This document shows positions 9,458 through 19,575 of a stretch of DNA of 64,000 nucleotides, in pieces. Within the stretch, counting starts at the first letter, position 1, and each line of letters starts with the position of its first letter. Source of the DNA: Flammeovirgaceae bacterium 311 (GTDB taxonomy: Bacteria; Bacteroidota; Bacteroidia; Cytophagales; Cyclobacteriaceae); assembly GCA_000597885.1 (NCBI GenBank), contig CP004371.1, positions 5,410,001 to 5,474,000 of the forward strand, read 5' to 3'. The position numbers and the translations under genes were made by a program. Under the pieces are notes generated by a model, which was given only the letters and a program-made list of their open reading frames with translations, was not told the DNA's origin and did not search any database.

Positions 9458-12346
9458 ATGATCCGTTATCCATTGATCAAATTCTTGTTGGTTGGTTTGA
9501 TTACTGTTTTGTGTGCAAACACATTGTTATTCGCTCAAACAGCGCAATCAGTAAACAAAAGAGAACGTATAAAAATGGATTTGGGATGGCGCTTTGCCTT
9601 TGGCCATCCTTATGATACCCAAAAAGATTTTAACACAGGCACTGGTTATTTCTCTTACCTGGCAAAAGCAGGTTATGGCGATGGCGCAGCGGCTACCTCT
9701 TTTGATGACCGGGCATGGCGTGAGCTGGATCTGCCGCACGACTGGGCCGTTGAGGCAGGGTTCGATCCAAAGGCAAGCTACAGCCATGGTTTTAAAGCAA
9801 TAGGGCGGGCATTTCCTGAAAGTAGTGTTGGCTGGTACCGTAAGACATTCAGGATTCCCGCTGAAGACCTTGGTCGCAACATAGCCATTGAATTTGATGG
9901 TGTTTACCGCAATTCGGAGGTCTGGGTGAATGGTCATTACCTGGGGCTGGAGCCAAGCGGGTACAGCAGCTTCAGGTACAATATTACCGACTATCTGAAT
10001 TACGGAGATGATAACGTGGTGGCTGTGCGGGTGGATGCTACCATGGAAGAAGGCTGGTACTATGAAGGCGCCGGTATCTACCGACATGTTTGGCTAAGCA
10101 AAACCAGTCCGCTGCATGTAGCGGACAATGGTACCTTTGTAACCAGCGAAGTAGCAGAGGGCAGGGCAGCTGTTACAGCGCGTGCAACGATCACCAACGA
10201 TGGCAAAACAGAGCAAAATTTTTCGGTAACTCAGGCCATTGTTGATGCAACAGGTAAAACTGTAGCCAGCAGGCAGGGTGAAGCAGTAAAAATATTACCC
10301 TTTCAGTCAATTGAGACAAAACTGCTGCTGGAGGTAACCAATCCAGAGCTTTGGGATCTGGAATCGCCCTATCTCTATAAATTAATTACCAGTGTTATCA
10401 GCGGTAATACAGAAGTAGATCATTACGAAACAAGCTTCGGTATCAGAACCATTCGTTTTGATGCCAGGGAAGGTTTTTTCCTGAATGGCAAGCATGTTAA
10501 GTTAAAAGGCACCAACAATCACCAGGAGCATGCAGGCGTTGGCGTAGCAATGCCAGACGAGCTGCAGGAGTGGAGAATTAAGGCGCTGAAAGCCATGGGC
10601 AGCAATGCCTACCGCAGTGCTCACAACCCAGCAACACCTGAGCTGCTTGATGTCTGCGATCGCCTGGGCATGCTGGTAATAGACGAAAACCGATTGATGG
10701 GCACCACTGACTATATGTTGGGAGAGCTAAAAAAGATGATCGTCAGGGACCGGAACCATCCCAGCATCATCAGCTGGTCTATTGGAAATGAAGAATGGGC
10801 CATTGAGAATAGCATGGTTGGAGCTCGCATGGCTACCACCATGCAAGATTATGCCAAAAGCCTTGACTCCACCCGCGCCATCAGCGCAGGGATCAGCGGT
10901 GGTTTCAGAAGCGGTATTTCTGACGTGATTGAAGTAATGGGTTACAACTATATGGGCAATGGCGATATAGAAGCCCATCATGATAAATTTTCCGATCAGC
11001 CAGCCATGGGAACAGAAGAGGGCTCCACCTTTGCCACCAGGGGAATTTATGTAACCGATCCTGAAAAGAATTATATCGCAGCTTATGATAAAAAGCCACG
11101 TCCAACATTTTACAGCATTGAGGAGGGCTGGACTTTTTATGCTAACCGGCCATGGCTGGCGGGCATGTTCATCTGGACGGGTTTCGACTACCGGGGTGAG
11201 CCTACGCCGCATGGCTGGCCTTCCATCACCTCCTACTTTGGCATGATGGATTTGTGTGGCTTCCCAAAAGATAATGTGTACTACCTTAGGTCGTGGTGGT
11301 CTGATAAGCCAACCCTGCATCTGCTGCCCCACTGGAACTGGCCGGGTAAAGAAGGGCAGGAGATAGATGTATGGGCCTACAGCAACTGTGATGAAGTGGA
11401 GCTGTTTCTGAATAAGAAAAGCCTGGGCAAAAAAACAATGCCTAAATACAGCCACCTGGAATGGAAGGTAAGCTATGCGCCCGGTACGCTCGAGGCAGTT
11501 GGTTATAAGGCAGGAAAAAAGGTAATGAATGAGGTGGTTAAAACTACAGGCAGCCCGGCGCTCATTCAACTAACGCCACACAAGCAGTCTATTCTGGCGA
11601 ATCATGAGGATATCAGTGTGGTAACAGTAGCTGTGAACGACAAGAATAATCTTTTCGTCCCCACAGCCGGCAATGAAATAACCTTCTCCATAGAGGGGCC
11701 CGGGAAAATAATAGGCGTGGGCAATGGCGATCCTACCTCACACGAGCCGGACAAGTACCTGGAGCAAATTCAGGTAGTCAGTATCGGAGCAATGAAAGAG
11801 AAACAGCTGGCATCGCCGAATGAGAGGGCAGAGGTTGCAACAGAGTATGACGATGCCGCCTGGGATACGGCTTTTCAGGCCAGCAACGAAGCCGCACGTG
11901 AGCAAGCCGGTGCTTTTATTTTCAGAGGTAGTATTGAGCTTCCGGAAGATTTCAGAAACGCTGCCATTCACTGGTTTTATGACAGTATTGCCACAGATCA
12001 GTCGCTGTATATTAATGGCGTGCTTCTGCAAAAGAACCCAACAGAAGAAGCGATCAGAGAAGGATTTAAACTGGACCATGCTATATTAAAGCCCGGCAGA
12101 AATGTAGTGGCCATTGTGGGAAATCCACTGAAGAAAAAGCATCAATGGGATCAGGTTAACCAGAACCCGGGCGTTCTCCAGCTCATATACCCGGCACCAG
12201 CCTGGAAAAGAAAAGCTTTTAACGGACTCGCCCAGGTTATCATACAATCAACAGGCGAACCTGGCGATATCATATTGAAAGCAAGCTCAAACGGACTAAA
12301 GCCAGGCTTGCTGAAAATACGTGCTGCAGGGCAGAGCAAAAAGTAA
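9458..12346 (+). CDS. Secreted glycoside hydrolase family 2 (beta-galactosidase-like)
   Basis: A 962-residue enzyme with an N-terminal signal peptide ending near LLFAQ. The order is sugar-binding jelly roll (about 35-210), immunoglobulin-like domain (215-330), TIM barrel (335-620) and C-terminal beta domains of the DUF4982 type. Glu445 in SIGNEEW is the expected acid/base and Glu520 in MGTEEGSTFATRG the expected nucleophile. A segment around 770-900 resembles an additional carbohydrate-binding jelly roll. Such exported GH2 enzymes of Bacteroidota release galactose or other beta-linked sugars from polysaccharides; exact substrate is unknown. The permease and mutarotase upstream suggest a shared sugar-use role. 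Confidence 0.9.
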   Translation: MIRYPLIKFLLVGLITVLCANTLLFAQTAQSVNKRERIKMDLGWRFAFGHPYDTQKDFNTGTGYFSYLAKAGYGDGAAATSFDDRAWRELDLPHDWAVEAGFDPKASYSHGFKAIGRAFPESSVGWYRKTFRIPAEDLGRNIAIEFDGVYRNSEVWVNGHYLGLEPSGYSSFRYNITDYLNYGDDNVVAVRVDATMEEGWYYEGAGIYRHVWLSKTSPLHVADNGTFVTSEVAEGRAAVTARATITNDGKTEQNFSVTQAIVDATGKTVASRQGEAVKILPFQSIETKLLLEVTNPELWDLESPYLYKLITSVISGNTEVDHYETSFGIRTIRFDAREGFFLNGKHVKLKGTNNHQEHAGVGVAMPDELQEWRIKALKAMGSNAYRSAHNPATPELLDVCDRLGMLVIDENRLMGTTDYMLGELKKMIVRDRNHPSIISWSIGNEEWAIENSMVGARMATTMQDYAKSLDSTRAISAGISGGFRSGISDVIEVMGYNYMGNGDIEAHHDKFSDQPAMGTEEGSTFATRGIYVTDPEKNYIAAYDKKPRPTFYSIEEGWTFYANRPWLAGMFIWTGFDYRGEPTPHGWPSITSYFGMMDLCGFPKDNVYYLRSWWSDKPTLHLLPHWNWPGKEGQEIDVWAYSNCDEVELFLNKKSLGKKTMPKYSHLEWKVSYAPGTLEAVGYKAGKKVMNEVVKTTGSPALIQLTPHKQSILANHEDISVVTVAVNDKNNLFVPTAGNEITFSIEGPGKIIGVGNGDPTSHEPDKYLEQIQVVSIGAMKEKQLASPNERAEVATEYDDAAWDTAFQASNEAAREQAGAFIFRGSIELPEDFRNAAIHWFYDSIATDQSLYINGVLLQKNPTEEAIREGFKLDHAILKPGRNVVAIVGNPLKKKHQWDQVNQNPGVLQLIYPAPAWKRKAFNGLAQVIIQSTGEPGDIILKASSNGLKPGLLKIRAAGQSKK

Positions 12347-12381
12347 AGCCTGCTGCATTGCAATGGCGATCTGTTGATGAC

Positions 12382-12420
12382 AAAAAAAAGCCCTGGAGAT
12401 AAGTCCAGGGCCTTTTTTAT
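12382..12420. terminator. Bidirectional terminator between convergent genes
   Basis: GCCCTGGA (12390-12397) pairs with TCCAGGGC (12404-12411), with an A run before and a T run after, so it can end transcription from both the GH2 gene and the minus-strand dehydrogenase gene. Confidence 0.88.
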
Positions 12421-12427
12421 TATTTTC

Positions 12428-15400
12428 TTACTGACCGTGGCTGTTTCTTTCCTCGCCCCGGCGGCCGGGGTCGTTCATATCATCTTGTTTCAGGGTGGCA
12501 AGGAAGCTTACCAAATCCCGGATTTCTCTTTTGTTTAGCAAATACCCCATGTTGGGCATGCTTGAAGTGGCGTTTACCTGCTTTACAATTTCCGCTTTGC
12601 GGATAGTGGTATCGGGCTGGTTACCTACCTTCAGTACCAGGTCCATGGAGGTTTCCTTCTGAACAATACCACTAACCCTTTTTCCGTCTTTCAGATCAAG
12701 CGTAACCACACCGAAGCCAGGAGCAATGCGTGCGCTCGGATCTACCAGTGCCTCCAGCAACTGCTCACGGCTAAGCTTAGCAGCCACGCCATTCAGCCGC
12801 GGACCTGCATTACCGCCAAAGTCATCGTAGGAGTGGCACCTCATGCATTGTGCCGTTTGGTGCTCCATGAAGATTCTGCGGCCCTGTCTGGCATCACCAC
12901 CCCATAAAGCTCCTTTGAAGGCAGCGGTAGAGGAGGTAGCAACTGTCTGTGCAGCGCTTGCAGATTCAGGAACCTCTTTGGTTATTATTTCCTTTAAACT
13001 GGCGATCAGGGCTTCAGAGTGGGTGCTGTCAATGGCTTCTGCCAACTCCAGGTGTGTTTCCGGCGGCAGCTTGCCCGCTTCCATACGCTGGAGTAAATCT
13101 TCAAATACCTTTTGAGTATGTGATACCGGCAGTGTGCCGAGCGTTAGAATTGCGGCTTGCTTTTCTTCTGTTGTTCTTTTGTCTATCACATCAGCAAGAA
13201 GAGAAACCATCAGGTCTTCAGAAACATTGAGTTTAGGCAGCAGATCGAGCCCGGCTACTCTTACTTTTTTGTCTCTGTCTTTTAGTGCCAGCTCAATGGC
13301 CTGATCTATTTGCTGATTATTCAGCGATGCCATCGATCTTAAAGCTGCCTCCCGCACTTCGGCCCGGTTATCGGTTTTGAGTAATGCCAGCAGACGATCG
13401 GACCCCTGTTCTATCTGAAGCCTGCCAATGGCACTGACCGCACTTAGGCGCAGCGACAGATCCTGGTGCGATGTTAGCTTGATCAGGGCATCGGCAGCAT
13501 TCGTTCTGACAAGGGCAGGATCGCGTGTAATTACCCCCCTGTAGCGTCCGTCTACCCGGTCCAGCACAGAAGGCCTGGCCCAGGTGCTGAGGGCATCTAT
13601 AGCTTCGGCTTTCATCTTTACGGGGTTACTTTCCTTCATGGCAAAGTCTATCAGGTTTTGCATGGCCTGCTCACTACCCGCCCTTAGGTTTGCATTGATG
13701 GCCCGCCTGAGCAAAGGCTCATTCTTAAAGCGGGTATTTCGGAGTACATTGCCAAGTGCAGGCAAAGCCTGCTCAATAGACAGATCGTCATTAATGGCAC
13801 GCGCTGCCTCTGTTACAATATATTCGTCGCTATCGTCCAGGAAAGCAGCAATGCCCGGATGCCTGAGCCGCCGCAGGCTTAGTACAGCTGCCATACGCAG
13901 GGCTGCCGAAGAGTGGCTGGCTAAAGCAACTAAAGGCTCTGCTTTACCAATTCTGGCCAGGGCAAGGCTGCCGGCGTGGCGTATGTAGGTATCTGTATCG
14001 TTGTTGGATTCCAGAAGGCTGATGATGGGCTCAATGGCCGGTTCGTAAGCAATTCTGCCCAGTGCTTCTGCGGCAAAAAAACGGGCCCGGCTGTTTTCGT
14101 CTTTCAGTAGGGGTATCAGGGCATCAGCTGCTGCTGTGTAGCGTATATCGCCCAGCCATTTGGCTGCCTGAGCCCTTATTTCCGGGTCCTGGTCCTTGAG
14201 CAGGGGCATCAGCACGCGGGCGTATTGCTGATCCTGGCGGGCCAGTTGAGCAATGCCCCAGATGCCATGAACCCTGGCAAACTGATCATCAGTCTGGTTA
14301 ATGCTGTTGCGGAAAACATCGGCTCCTGCAGCGCCCCGGGTGGCCAGTTCAAACTGTGCTTTCTGCCGCACCCGCATATCCGGGTGTCGCAGCAATTCTC
14401 CCAGATCTGCAGCCTTACTGCTTTTAAAATCTGCAGCCAGCAACTGCCGGGTCTGCTGCCGCACCTGCGATGTGTCTCCCCCGGCAACATCCATTTTCCA
14501 GATGCGGCCATGGTCTTTTGTATCCCAGCCTTCTATCCAGTCGGCAATGTACATGGCGCCATCCGGGCCAAAGTCAAGGCCTGTGGCCAGTACACCCTTC
14601 AGGATCATCTGGCTCTTTCCAAGCTCAAACCCGGCACCTTTTTGATTCAACTTAAAAGCATGTATGCCCGAGCGGGTAGGGGCTCCCACAAACTCGGCTA
14701 CAAAAAAGGTGTTTTTCCACTCCGGTCCCAGGGCAGTGCCGGGATTATAGATCATACCGCTGGGGCCGCTGATAAAGTTTTCGATGGCAGGGGTTATATA
14801 AGCTGCCTGCCCTTTAAATCTGGGTTTAAACAGCTGTTCGTCCATCCAGACTTTATAAGAATTGTTACTAGGGTCACGGTATTTGCCAAACTGCCAGTTA
14901 ATGCGCCAACCTGTATCGGAACCATTTACAATGTACACCAGCCTTTCCTTTTCGCCGGGATGGTCGCCATCATTATCCACACTGATAAGGTTTCCCAGTT
15001 CATCAAATGTAAATTCGTGCGTGTTCCGGAGGCCGTGGGCAAACACTTCAAAATCGCTGCCATCTGGATTCGACCTTACAATTACTCCCTCATTGGGGTA
15101 CTCCCACTTGGTGCCGTCTGCGCCTGTTCCGTTAAAACCAATATCGCCTATACCCCAGTAAATTTTGCCATCGGGCCCCATTTCCAGGCCCGACATACCA
15201 TGGCCGCCAAAGCCTACATGTACGCCATAACCATGTGAGATAGAAGTTTTATCATCAGCAATTCCATCCCCGTTTTTATCCTTTATCCGCCACATATCAG
15301 GAGCCACACCCACGAAAAGTTCTTCGCCATGGGCTAAAATGGCGCCGGCCACATCTGTTACCTCATCATTGAAATCTTCCACCATCAGCTGCGAGAGGTT

Positions 15401-15967
15401 GGCGAGTCCGTCGCCTGTGGTGTCTTCCAGCCGGTATATATGCTCTTTTTCCAGGGTCATGTCGCGCCAGTCATGCGAGCCATCCTTGTTAAGATCCGTT
15501 AGCCATAAGTTATTCGCACTGTTTTCAGGTGCTAAAACCTGGTGCAGGAAAGCCCTTTTATCCTCTACCGTTTGCAGCTGTATGGAAGCGATCTCCCAGT
15601 CCTGGTGAGCGCGTATGTCGAACTCGGAATTTTTCTGCCGGTTGGTTCTGGTGTAATACAGCCTCCCCAGGTCGTCGATGTCTATGGAGATGGGGTCTGC
15701 TACCAGGGAATCAACCCCCCAGATGTGCAGGCTAAGGCCTTCTGCCACCTCATGATTCACAGAAGCTTCTATGGATTTTGCCAGGTTGTGGAGCTGTGCA
15801 GAATCCATCTGGGTAATTCTCAGATCTACAGGTTCCGGTTCCTGTTCAACCTTCTGTTCAGCGGGATTTTTTTCATTGCATCCGGATAAGCATAGGGCGA
15901 ACAACAATGTTGCTAAACAGCAGGTTTTAAAATTATTCTGCAGCTTAGTAAGTACAGCTTTTTTCAT
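12428..15967 (-). CDS. Lipoprotein dehydrogenase with HEAT repeats and PVC-type cytochrome c
   Basis: A 1179-residue lipoprotein (lipobox LSGC, Cys30). Residues about 80-500 form a membrane-bound-dehydrogenase beta-propeller of the PQQ sugar dehydrogenase relatives; 510-990 are tandem HEAT repeats; 1030-1165 is a cytochrome c domain with CMRCH (Cys1041-His1045) and a probable Met ligand in MPNM near 1137-1140. This domain order is known from Planctomycetes, Verrucomicrobia and Bacteroidota and is thought to pass electrons from sugar or alcohol oxidation to periplasmic carriers. PQQ biosynthesis genes are not present here, and the true cofactor and substrate are unknown. Confidence 0.88.
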   Translation of the reverse strand: MKKAVLTKLQNNFKTCCLATLLFALCLSGCNEKNPAEQKVEQEPEPVDLRITQMDSAQLHNLAKSIEASVNHEVAEGLSLHIWGVDSLVADPISIDIDDLGRLYYTRTNRQKNSEFDIRAHQDWEIASIQLQTVEDKRAFLHQVLAPENSANNLWLTDLNKDGSHDWRDMTLEKEHIYRLEDTTGDGLANLSQLMVEDFNDEVTDVAGAILAHGEELFVGVAPDMWRIKDKNGDGIADDKTSISHGYGVHVGFGGHGMSGLEMGPDGKIYWGIGDIGFNGTGADGTKWEYPNEGVIVRSNPDGSDFEVFAHGLRNTHEFTFDELGNLISVDNDGDHPGEKERLVYIVNGSDTGWRINWQFGKYRDPSNNSYKVWMDEQLFKPRFKGQAAYITPAIENFISGPSGMIYNPGTALGPEWKNTFFVAEFVGAPTRSGIHAFKLNQKGAGFELGKSQMILKGVLATGLDFGPDGAMYIADWIEGWDTKDHGRIWKMDVAGGDTSQVRQQTRQLLAADFKSSKAADLGELLRHPDMRVRQKAQFELATRGAAGADVFRNSINQTDDQFARVHGIWGIAQLARQDQQYARVLMPLLKDQDPEIRAQAAKWLGDIRYTAAADALIPLLKDENSRARFFAAEALGRIAYEPAIEPIISLLESNNDTDTYIRHAGSLALARIGKAEPLVALASHSSAALRMAAVLSLRRLRHPGIAAFLDDSDEYIVTEAARAINDDLSIEQALPALGNVLRNTRFKNEPLLRRAINANLRAGSEQAMQNLIDFAMKESNPVKMKAEAIDALSTWARPSVLDRVDGRYRGVITRDPALVRTNAADALIKLTSHQDLSLRLSAVSAIGRLQIEQGSDRLLALLKTDNRAEVREAALRSMASLNNQQIDQAIELALKDRDKKVRVAGLDLLPKLNVSEDLMVSLLADVIDKRTTEEKQAAILTLGTLPVSHTQKVFEDLLQRMEAGKLPPETHLELAEAIDSTHSEALIASLKEIITKEVPESASAAQTVATSSTAAFKGALWGGDARQGRRIFMEHQTAQCMRCHSYDDFGGNAGPRLNGVAAKLSREQLLEALVDPSARIAPGFGVVTLDLKDGKRVSGIVQKETSMDLVLKVGNQPDTTIRKAEIVKQVNATSSMPNMGYLLNKREIRDLVSFLATLKQDDMNDPGRRGEERNSHGQ

Positions 15968-16126
15968 GGAGGATATTCAGTGGGGAAGGACTAATAAATT
16001 TGGCACATAAAGATAATACATTATTTACTGAAATCTGCAGGAGTGCCGGGGTGAGATCAGGATGGGCAAAATAGTTTCTCTACTGTGCAGTTCAGATAGA
16101 GCAACTACAGCACTAAGCGGGTACAG

Positions 16127-19051
16127 CTAGCCATTAGCTGCATTTTTTCTTAAATACACCCTGAAGGTGCTGCCTACATTCGGCTGGCTGCTTACTTCAA
16201 TTTTGCCGCCATTATTTTCTACAATACGCTTAATAATGTAAAGTCCTATGCCGGTGCCTTCCACATGGGTATGGAGACGTTTAAACATGGTGAAAAGCTT
16301 CAGGCGCTGTTGTTCGCTTAAGCCCAGTCCGTTGTCCTGTACTGAAAGAACAACCCATTCATCTTCTTCGTAGGTTTTTATATCGATCTCCAGGCGGCGG
16401 TCTTCTGATTTGTATTTAAGTGCGTTGGTCAGCAGGTTGTACAGGATACTTCTGAGGTTTCTTCTGGCATAGGTGAGGGAGGTAACCTCAAGATCTTCGC
16501 GGATAATAGGATTGCTTTGCTGTATGGTTTCCTGCAGTTCAGCTTTGATATCCTCCAGCTTTTCTATGATGGATATTTCCTCTTCAGGCTCTTCCAGTCC
16601 TTTTTGTGCTTTGGTGATTTCTGTGAGGTCGCGGATGGTCTGATTAAGCTTGTTCACCGAAGTTTCCATCATGTTCACCAGCTGATCAAGGTCCCTGTTT
16701 TTAACGCTGGATAGCCGCTTCTTAAGTGCCATTAGCAGCCCTTCAAGGTTAACAACAGGATTTCTTAAGTCGTGAGAGGCGGTGTATACAAAGCTGTCCA
16801 GATCATTATTAATCTTACTTAGCTGTTCATTCGTAAGCGTAATATCTGATAGAGCTGTTTCCAGAGACTCCTGGGTTTTTCTGATTTCACTTACATCATA
16901 CACAAAACCATAGAAGCCTTTTACTTCGCCCTGCTCTATATAGGGAATCAGGTTGGTCGCTACATTTTTGGTCCCGCCATACTTATATGCCATTTTGCCC
17001 TCTGCTTTCACCTCTCTGCCAGACAGTACTTTTTTTATGTTAGGCTCCAGCTTTTTGTACACTTCTTCACCAATGATTTCTTTTATATGGCGGCCCTCAA
17101 TTTCTGCCTTGGGCATGCCAAACCAAACGGTATAGGTATGGTTCACAAACCGGTAGATTTCGTCCTTGTCTACATAAGAAATACAGGAGGGCAGCGCATT
17201 GGTTAACAGCCGCAGTTGCTTTTCGCCTGATTCCAGTTGTTCTGTTCGTTGCTGCACCCTTTGTTCCAGGGTTTCATTGGCTTTTACCAGTTGCTCCTGG
17301 GCTTCGGAAAGTGCTCTGTTTTTGCTCTGAATATTATTCTCAAAGTCTTTTCGTTCCTGTATGTCGAAACAGGCACCTAAAAAGCCTGTAAAATTACCCT
17401 GCACATCATGCAAGGGGGTGCCATGATCAATAATCCAGCGGTATTCACCATCATAACGCAGCATGCGATATTCCATCACAAATGCTTTCCTGGCCCTGAA
17501 GTTGGTATTGTAGATCTCCAGGCAGCGTTCAAAATCATCGGGGTGTACACCCTCGGCCCAGCCAGTTCCCCATTCCTGTTCCAGGGTGCGTCCCCTGAAT
17601 TCCAGCCAGGTTTTATTGAAATAGTCACAGAGACCCTCGGTATTGGCCCGCCAAATCAGGCTGGGGAAATCTTCCAGAATGGTAAGGTAGTAGTCGCGCG
17701 ACTGCCTTAATTCTATTTCCTGCTTTACCTTATCGGTTACATCTTCGAGAATACCAAGCACCTGCAGGGGCTTTCCTTCAGGGCTGAATTTATAGATCCG
17801 GCTTTTGGATCTGACAAATTTGTACTTACCCTCTTTGGTCTTGTTGCGGTAAACGACCTCTGCGGTTTCTCCCTCTTTCATCTCCTGGTACCGCATGTTC
17901 TTTTCTGATATGATATGCTGGTCTTCAGGAGGGACCAGCTGGCTGTACAGTGCACTGCCAAAATTCAGGATTTCGTCTGGCGTATAACCCAGCAAATTAG
18001 TCACTTCCTTGCTGGTGTAAATAATTTTATTTTCAGGAAGGTCATAAATGAAAATAGTGCTGGGTACGGCATCGGTGATCTGCTGAATGAAATGCTCCTG
18101 TTCTTTCAGCTTTTCATAGGCATCATTGATCTCATTTTGCTTTTCCAGCAGCTCTTCATTACTGGCTAAAATCTCCTCGTGCTGTTCTTTTAGCTTTAAC
18201 TGGCTGTCTTTCCACTGTGTGATGTCATGCACAATGCTCACAGCCCCATAAGGCAGTTGAGATTTATCCAGCAAAGGAATCAGGTAAGCTTCGTACCAGC
18301 CATGCCGGTAGAGATTGGGCTGCTCCTCAATAAATATACGTTCTCCCCCAAGTGCCTTTGCCAGGTTTTTTTCTAGCTGGGAATCTTTCAGATCAGGATA
18401 TACCTCAAAAAGTTTCTTCCCTATTACATCTTCCTTTTTCTTTTCGTAGCGTTGCTCCAGGCTTTTATTCCAGACAATGATTCTCTGTTCACTATCGAAG
18501 GCCATAATGCCATCGGTGCAGTTATTGATGATGTTCTCACTTAGTTCTTTTTCCTGCTTCAGACTTGCCTGCTGCGTTTCAATAAATACCTGAAAAGCAT
18601 ACTGCTCCAGCTGCCGGTGAAAGTTCTCCAGTTCCAGCACAATCTGATGGTAAAGCGATATTTCGCCTGTATATCTGGGCAGAAAGTTTAGATACAACTG
18701 CTTTTGGATGCTATAGAGCAGCACAACATCAGAAACAGTAATGCCTGTTGTGGGAATAAGTGGATGTTGATTTGCCCGCCATCGATCTATTGTAGCAAAC
18801 GCCTGTGTCAGGGCAGTTCCGTTCTTTACTACTTTCAGGAAGTCCGTAATGCTTTTATGGCAATAAGCATTTTGCTCCTCTTCTGTTAAATGACTAAAAT
18901 GGATGAGGAGTGGTAAATTATTTTCCCTGCACAAAGCAAGATATGCTTCGGCCATTTCTGCCATCAGGCTTTGTTCTTTTAATACAAAATCTGCAAAGGC
19001 ACTAAAATGACTCATTTGCTTTTCCAATGGAAACAATTTAACAGTTTTCAA
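16127..19051 (-). CDS. Multi-PAS sensor histidine kinase with RsbR-like N-terminal domain
   Basis: A 974-residue soluble kinase. Residues 1-175 are all-helical and resemble RsbR/RsbRD sensor domains; then come about four PAS/PAC domains (roughly 180-300, 325-450, 455-580, 625-745) separated by coiled coils; a HisKA domain with His760 (TASHDLRNP); and a C-terminal HATPase (QDNGLGL, GTGIGLYIIKR). Multiple PAS domains imply sensing of redox, light or small ligands. No response regulator adjoins it. Its catalytic half is close to that of the GAF kinase at 40779-41993. Confidence 0.92.
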   Translation of the reverse strand: MKTVKLFPLEKQMSHFSAFADFVLKEQSLMAEMAEAYLALCRENNLPLLIHFSHLTEEEQNAYCHKSITDFLKVVKNGTALTQAFATIDRWRANQHPLIPTTGITVSDVVLLYSIQKQLYLNFLPRYTGEISLYHQIVLELENFHRQLEQYAFQVFIETQQASLKQEKELSENIINNCTDGIMAFDSEQRIIVWNKSLEQRYEKKKEDVIGKKLFEVYPDLKDSQLEKNLAKALGGERIFIEEQPNLYRHGWYEAYLIPLLDKSQLPYGAVSIVHDITQWKDSQLKLKEQHEEILASNEELLEKQNEINDAYEKLKEQEHFIQQITDAVPSTIFIYDLPENKIIYTSKEVTNLLGYTPDEILNFGSALYSQLVPPEDQHIISEKNMRYQEMKEGETAEVVYRNKTKEGKYKFVRSKSRIYKFSPEGKPLQVLGILEDVTDKVKQEIELRQSRDYYLTILEDFPSLIWRANTEGLCDYFNKTWLEFRGRTLEQEWGTGWAEGVHPDDFERCLEIYNTNFRARKAFVMEYRMLRYDGEYRWIIDHGTPLHDVQGNFTGFLGACFDIQERKDFENNIQSKNRALSEAQEQLVKANETLEQRVQQRTEQLESGEKQLRLLTNALPSCISYVDKDEIYRFVNHTYTVWFGMPKAEIEGRHIKEIIGEEVYKKLEPNIKKVLSGREVKAEGKMAYKYGGTKNVATNLIPYIEQGEVKGFYGFVYDVSEIRKTQESLETALSDITLTNEQLSKINNDLDSFVYTASHDLRNPVVNLEGLLMALKKRLSSVKNRDLDQLVNMMETSVNKLNQTIRDLTEITKAQKGLEEPEEEISIIEKLEDIKAELQETIQQSNPIIREDLEVTSLTYARRNLRSILYNLLTNALKYKSEDRRLEIDIKTYEEDEWVVLSVQDNGLGLSEQQRLKLFTMFKRLHTHVEGTGIGLYIIKRIVENNGGKIEVSSQPNVGSTFRVYLRKNAANG

Positions 19052-19464
19052 ATTAGCGCTACTAAAGGAATAATCAAAAAAGCAAAAGTTAAATGATTGC
19101 CTATAGCGTTAAATCTGGCGGTAGTTCAGCCCATGGCACTACTACGGCTGCTTTTCCGGAACATCTAAAAAAAGTCCTTCAGTTATCTCTTCTGAAAATA
19201 GAACCCGACCCAGTGGACCGTTAACATCATCTAGGGCAGTTATCTTCGGAACTGCCGGGTTAAGCTGCACAAATTATGGTATCGCGCGATACACTCCGGG
19301 ATCCGGGTGCAGAGTACTAAATTATATCTGAATTTGTCAGGTAACGATTCACACATTGAGTTTGTAAAACTGTAGCAAAGTGTTTCAGGATTTCTACACA
19401 TTTCAGCGGAATTGCTCCACAGTTGTAGAGGCTTTCAACAGTTCCTCCACCATCCCTGAAAAGG
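19052..19464. other. Intergenic region, no gene seen
   Basis: About 410 bases between the divergently transcribed PAS kinase and a small secreted-protein gene. No coding frame or clear promoter was recognised. Confidence 0.5.
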
Positions 19465-19501
19465 TAAAAACCTTATATTTATAATGTTATTAAGGTTTTT
19501 A
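19465..19501 (+). promoter_or_regulatory. Inverted repeat in the leader of a small secreted-protein gene
   Basis: TAAAAACCTTA (19465-19475) and TAAGGTTTTTA (19491-19501) are perfect 11-bp arms around a 15-base AT-rich centre. The element ends 74 bases before the preferred ATG. It could be an operator or a leader hairpin. Confidence 0.5.
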
Positions 19502-19575
19502 GATTGTTGCAAGAGTTTGGCATAGTCTTTTCCTATAGAGTGAGCAAGACTATTTTTTTAAACCAAAGATTAAAC

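Noticed and set aside
10727-11569. A 280-residue minus-strand frame inside the GH2 gene
   Set aside because: Antisense to conserved GH2 catalytic sequence, no motif or start signal.
14225-15238. A 337-residue plus-strand frame opposite the dehydrogenase gene
   Set aside because: It is the antisense of a well-supported gene and has no recognisable domain.
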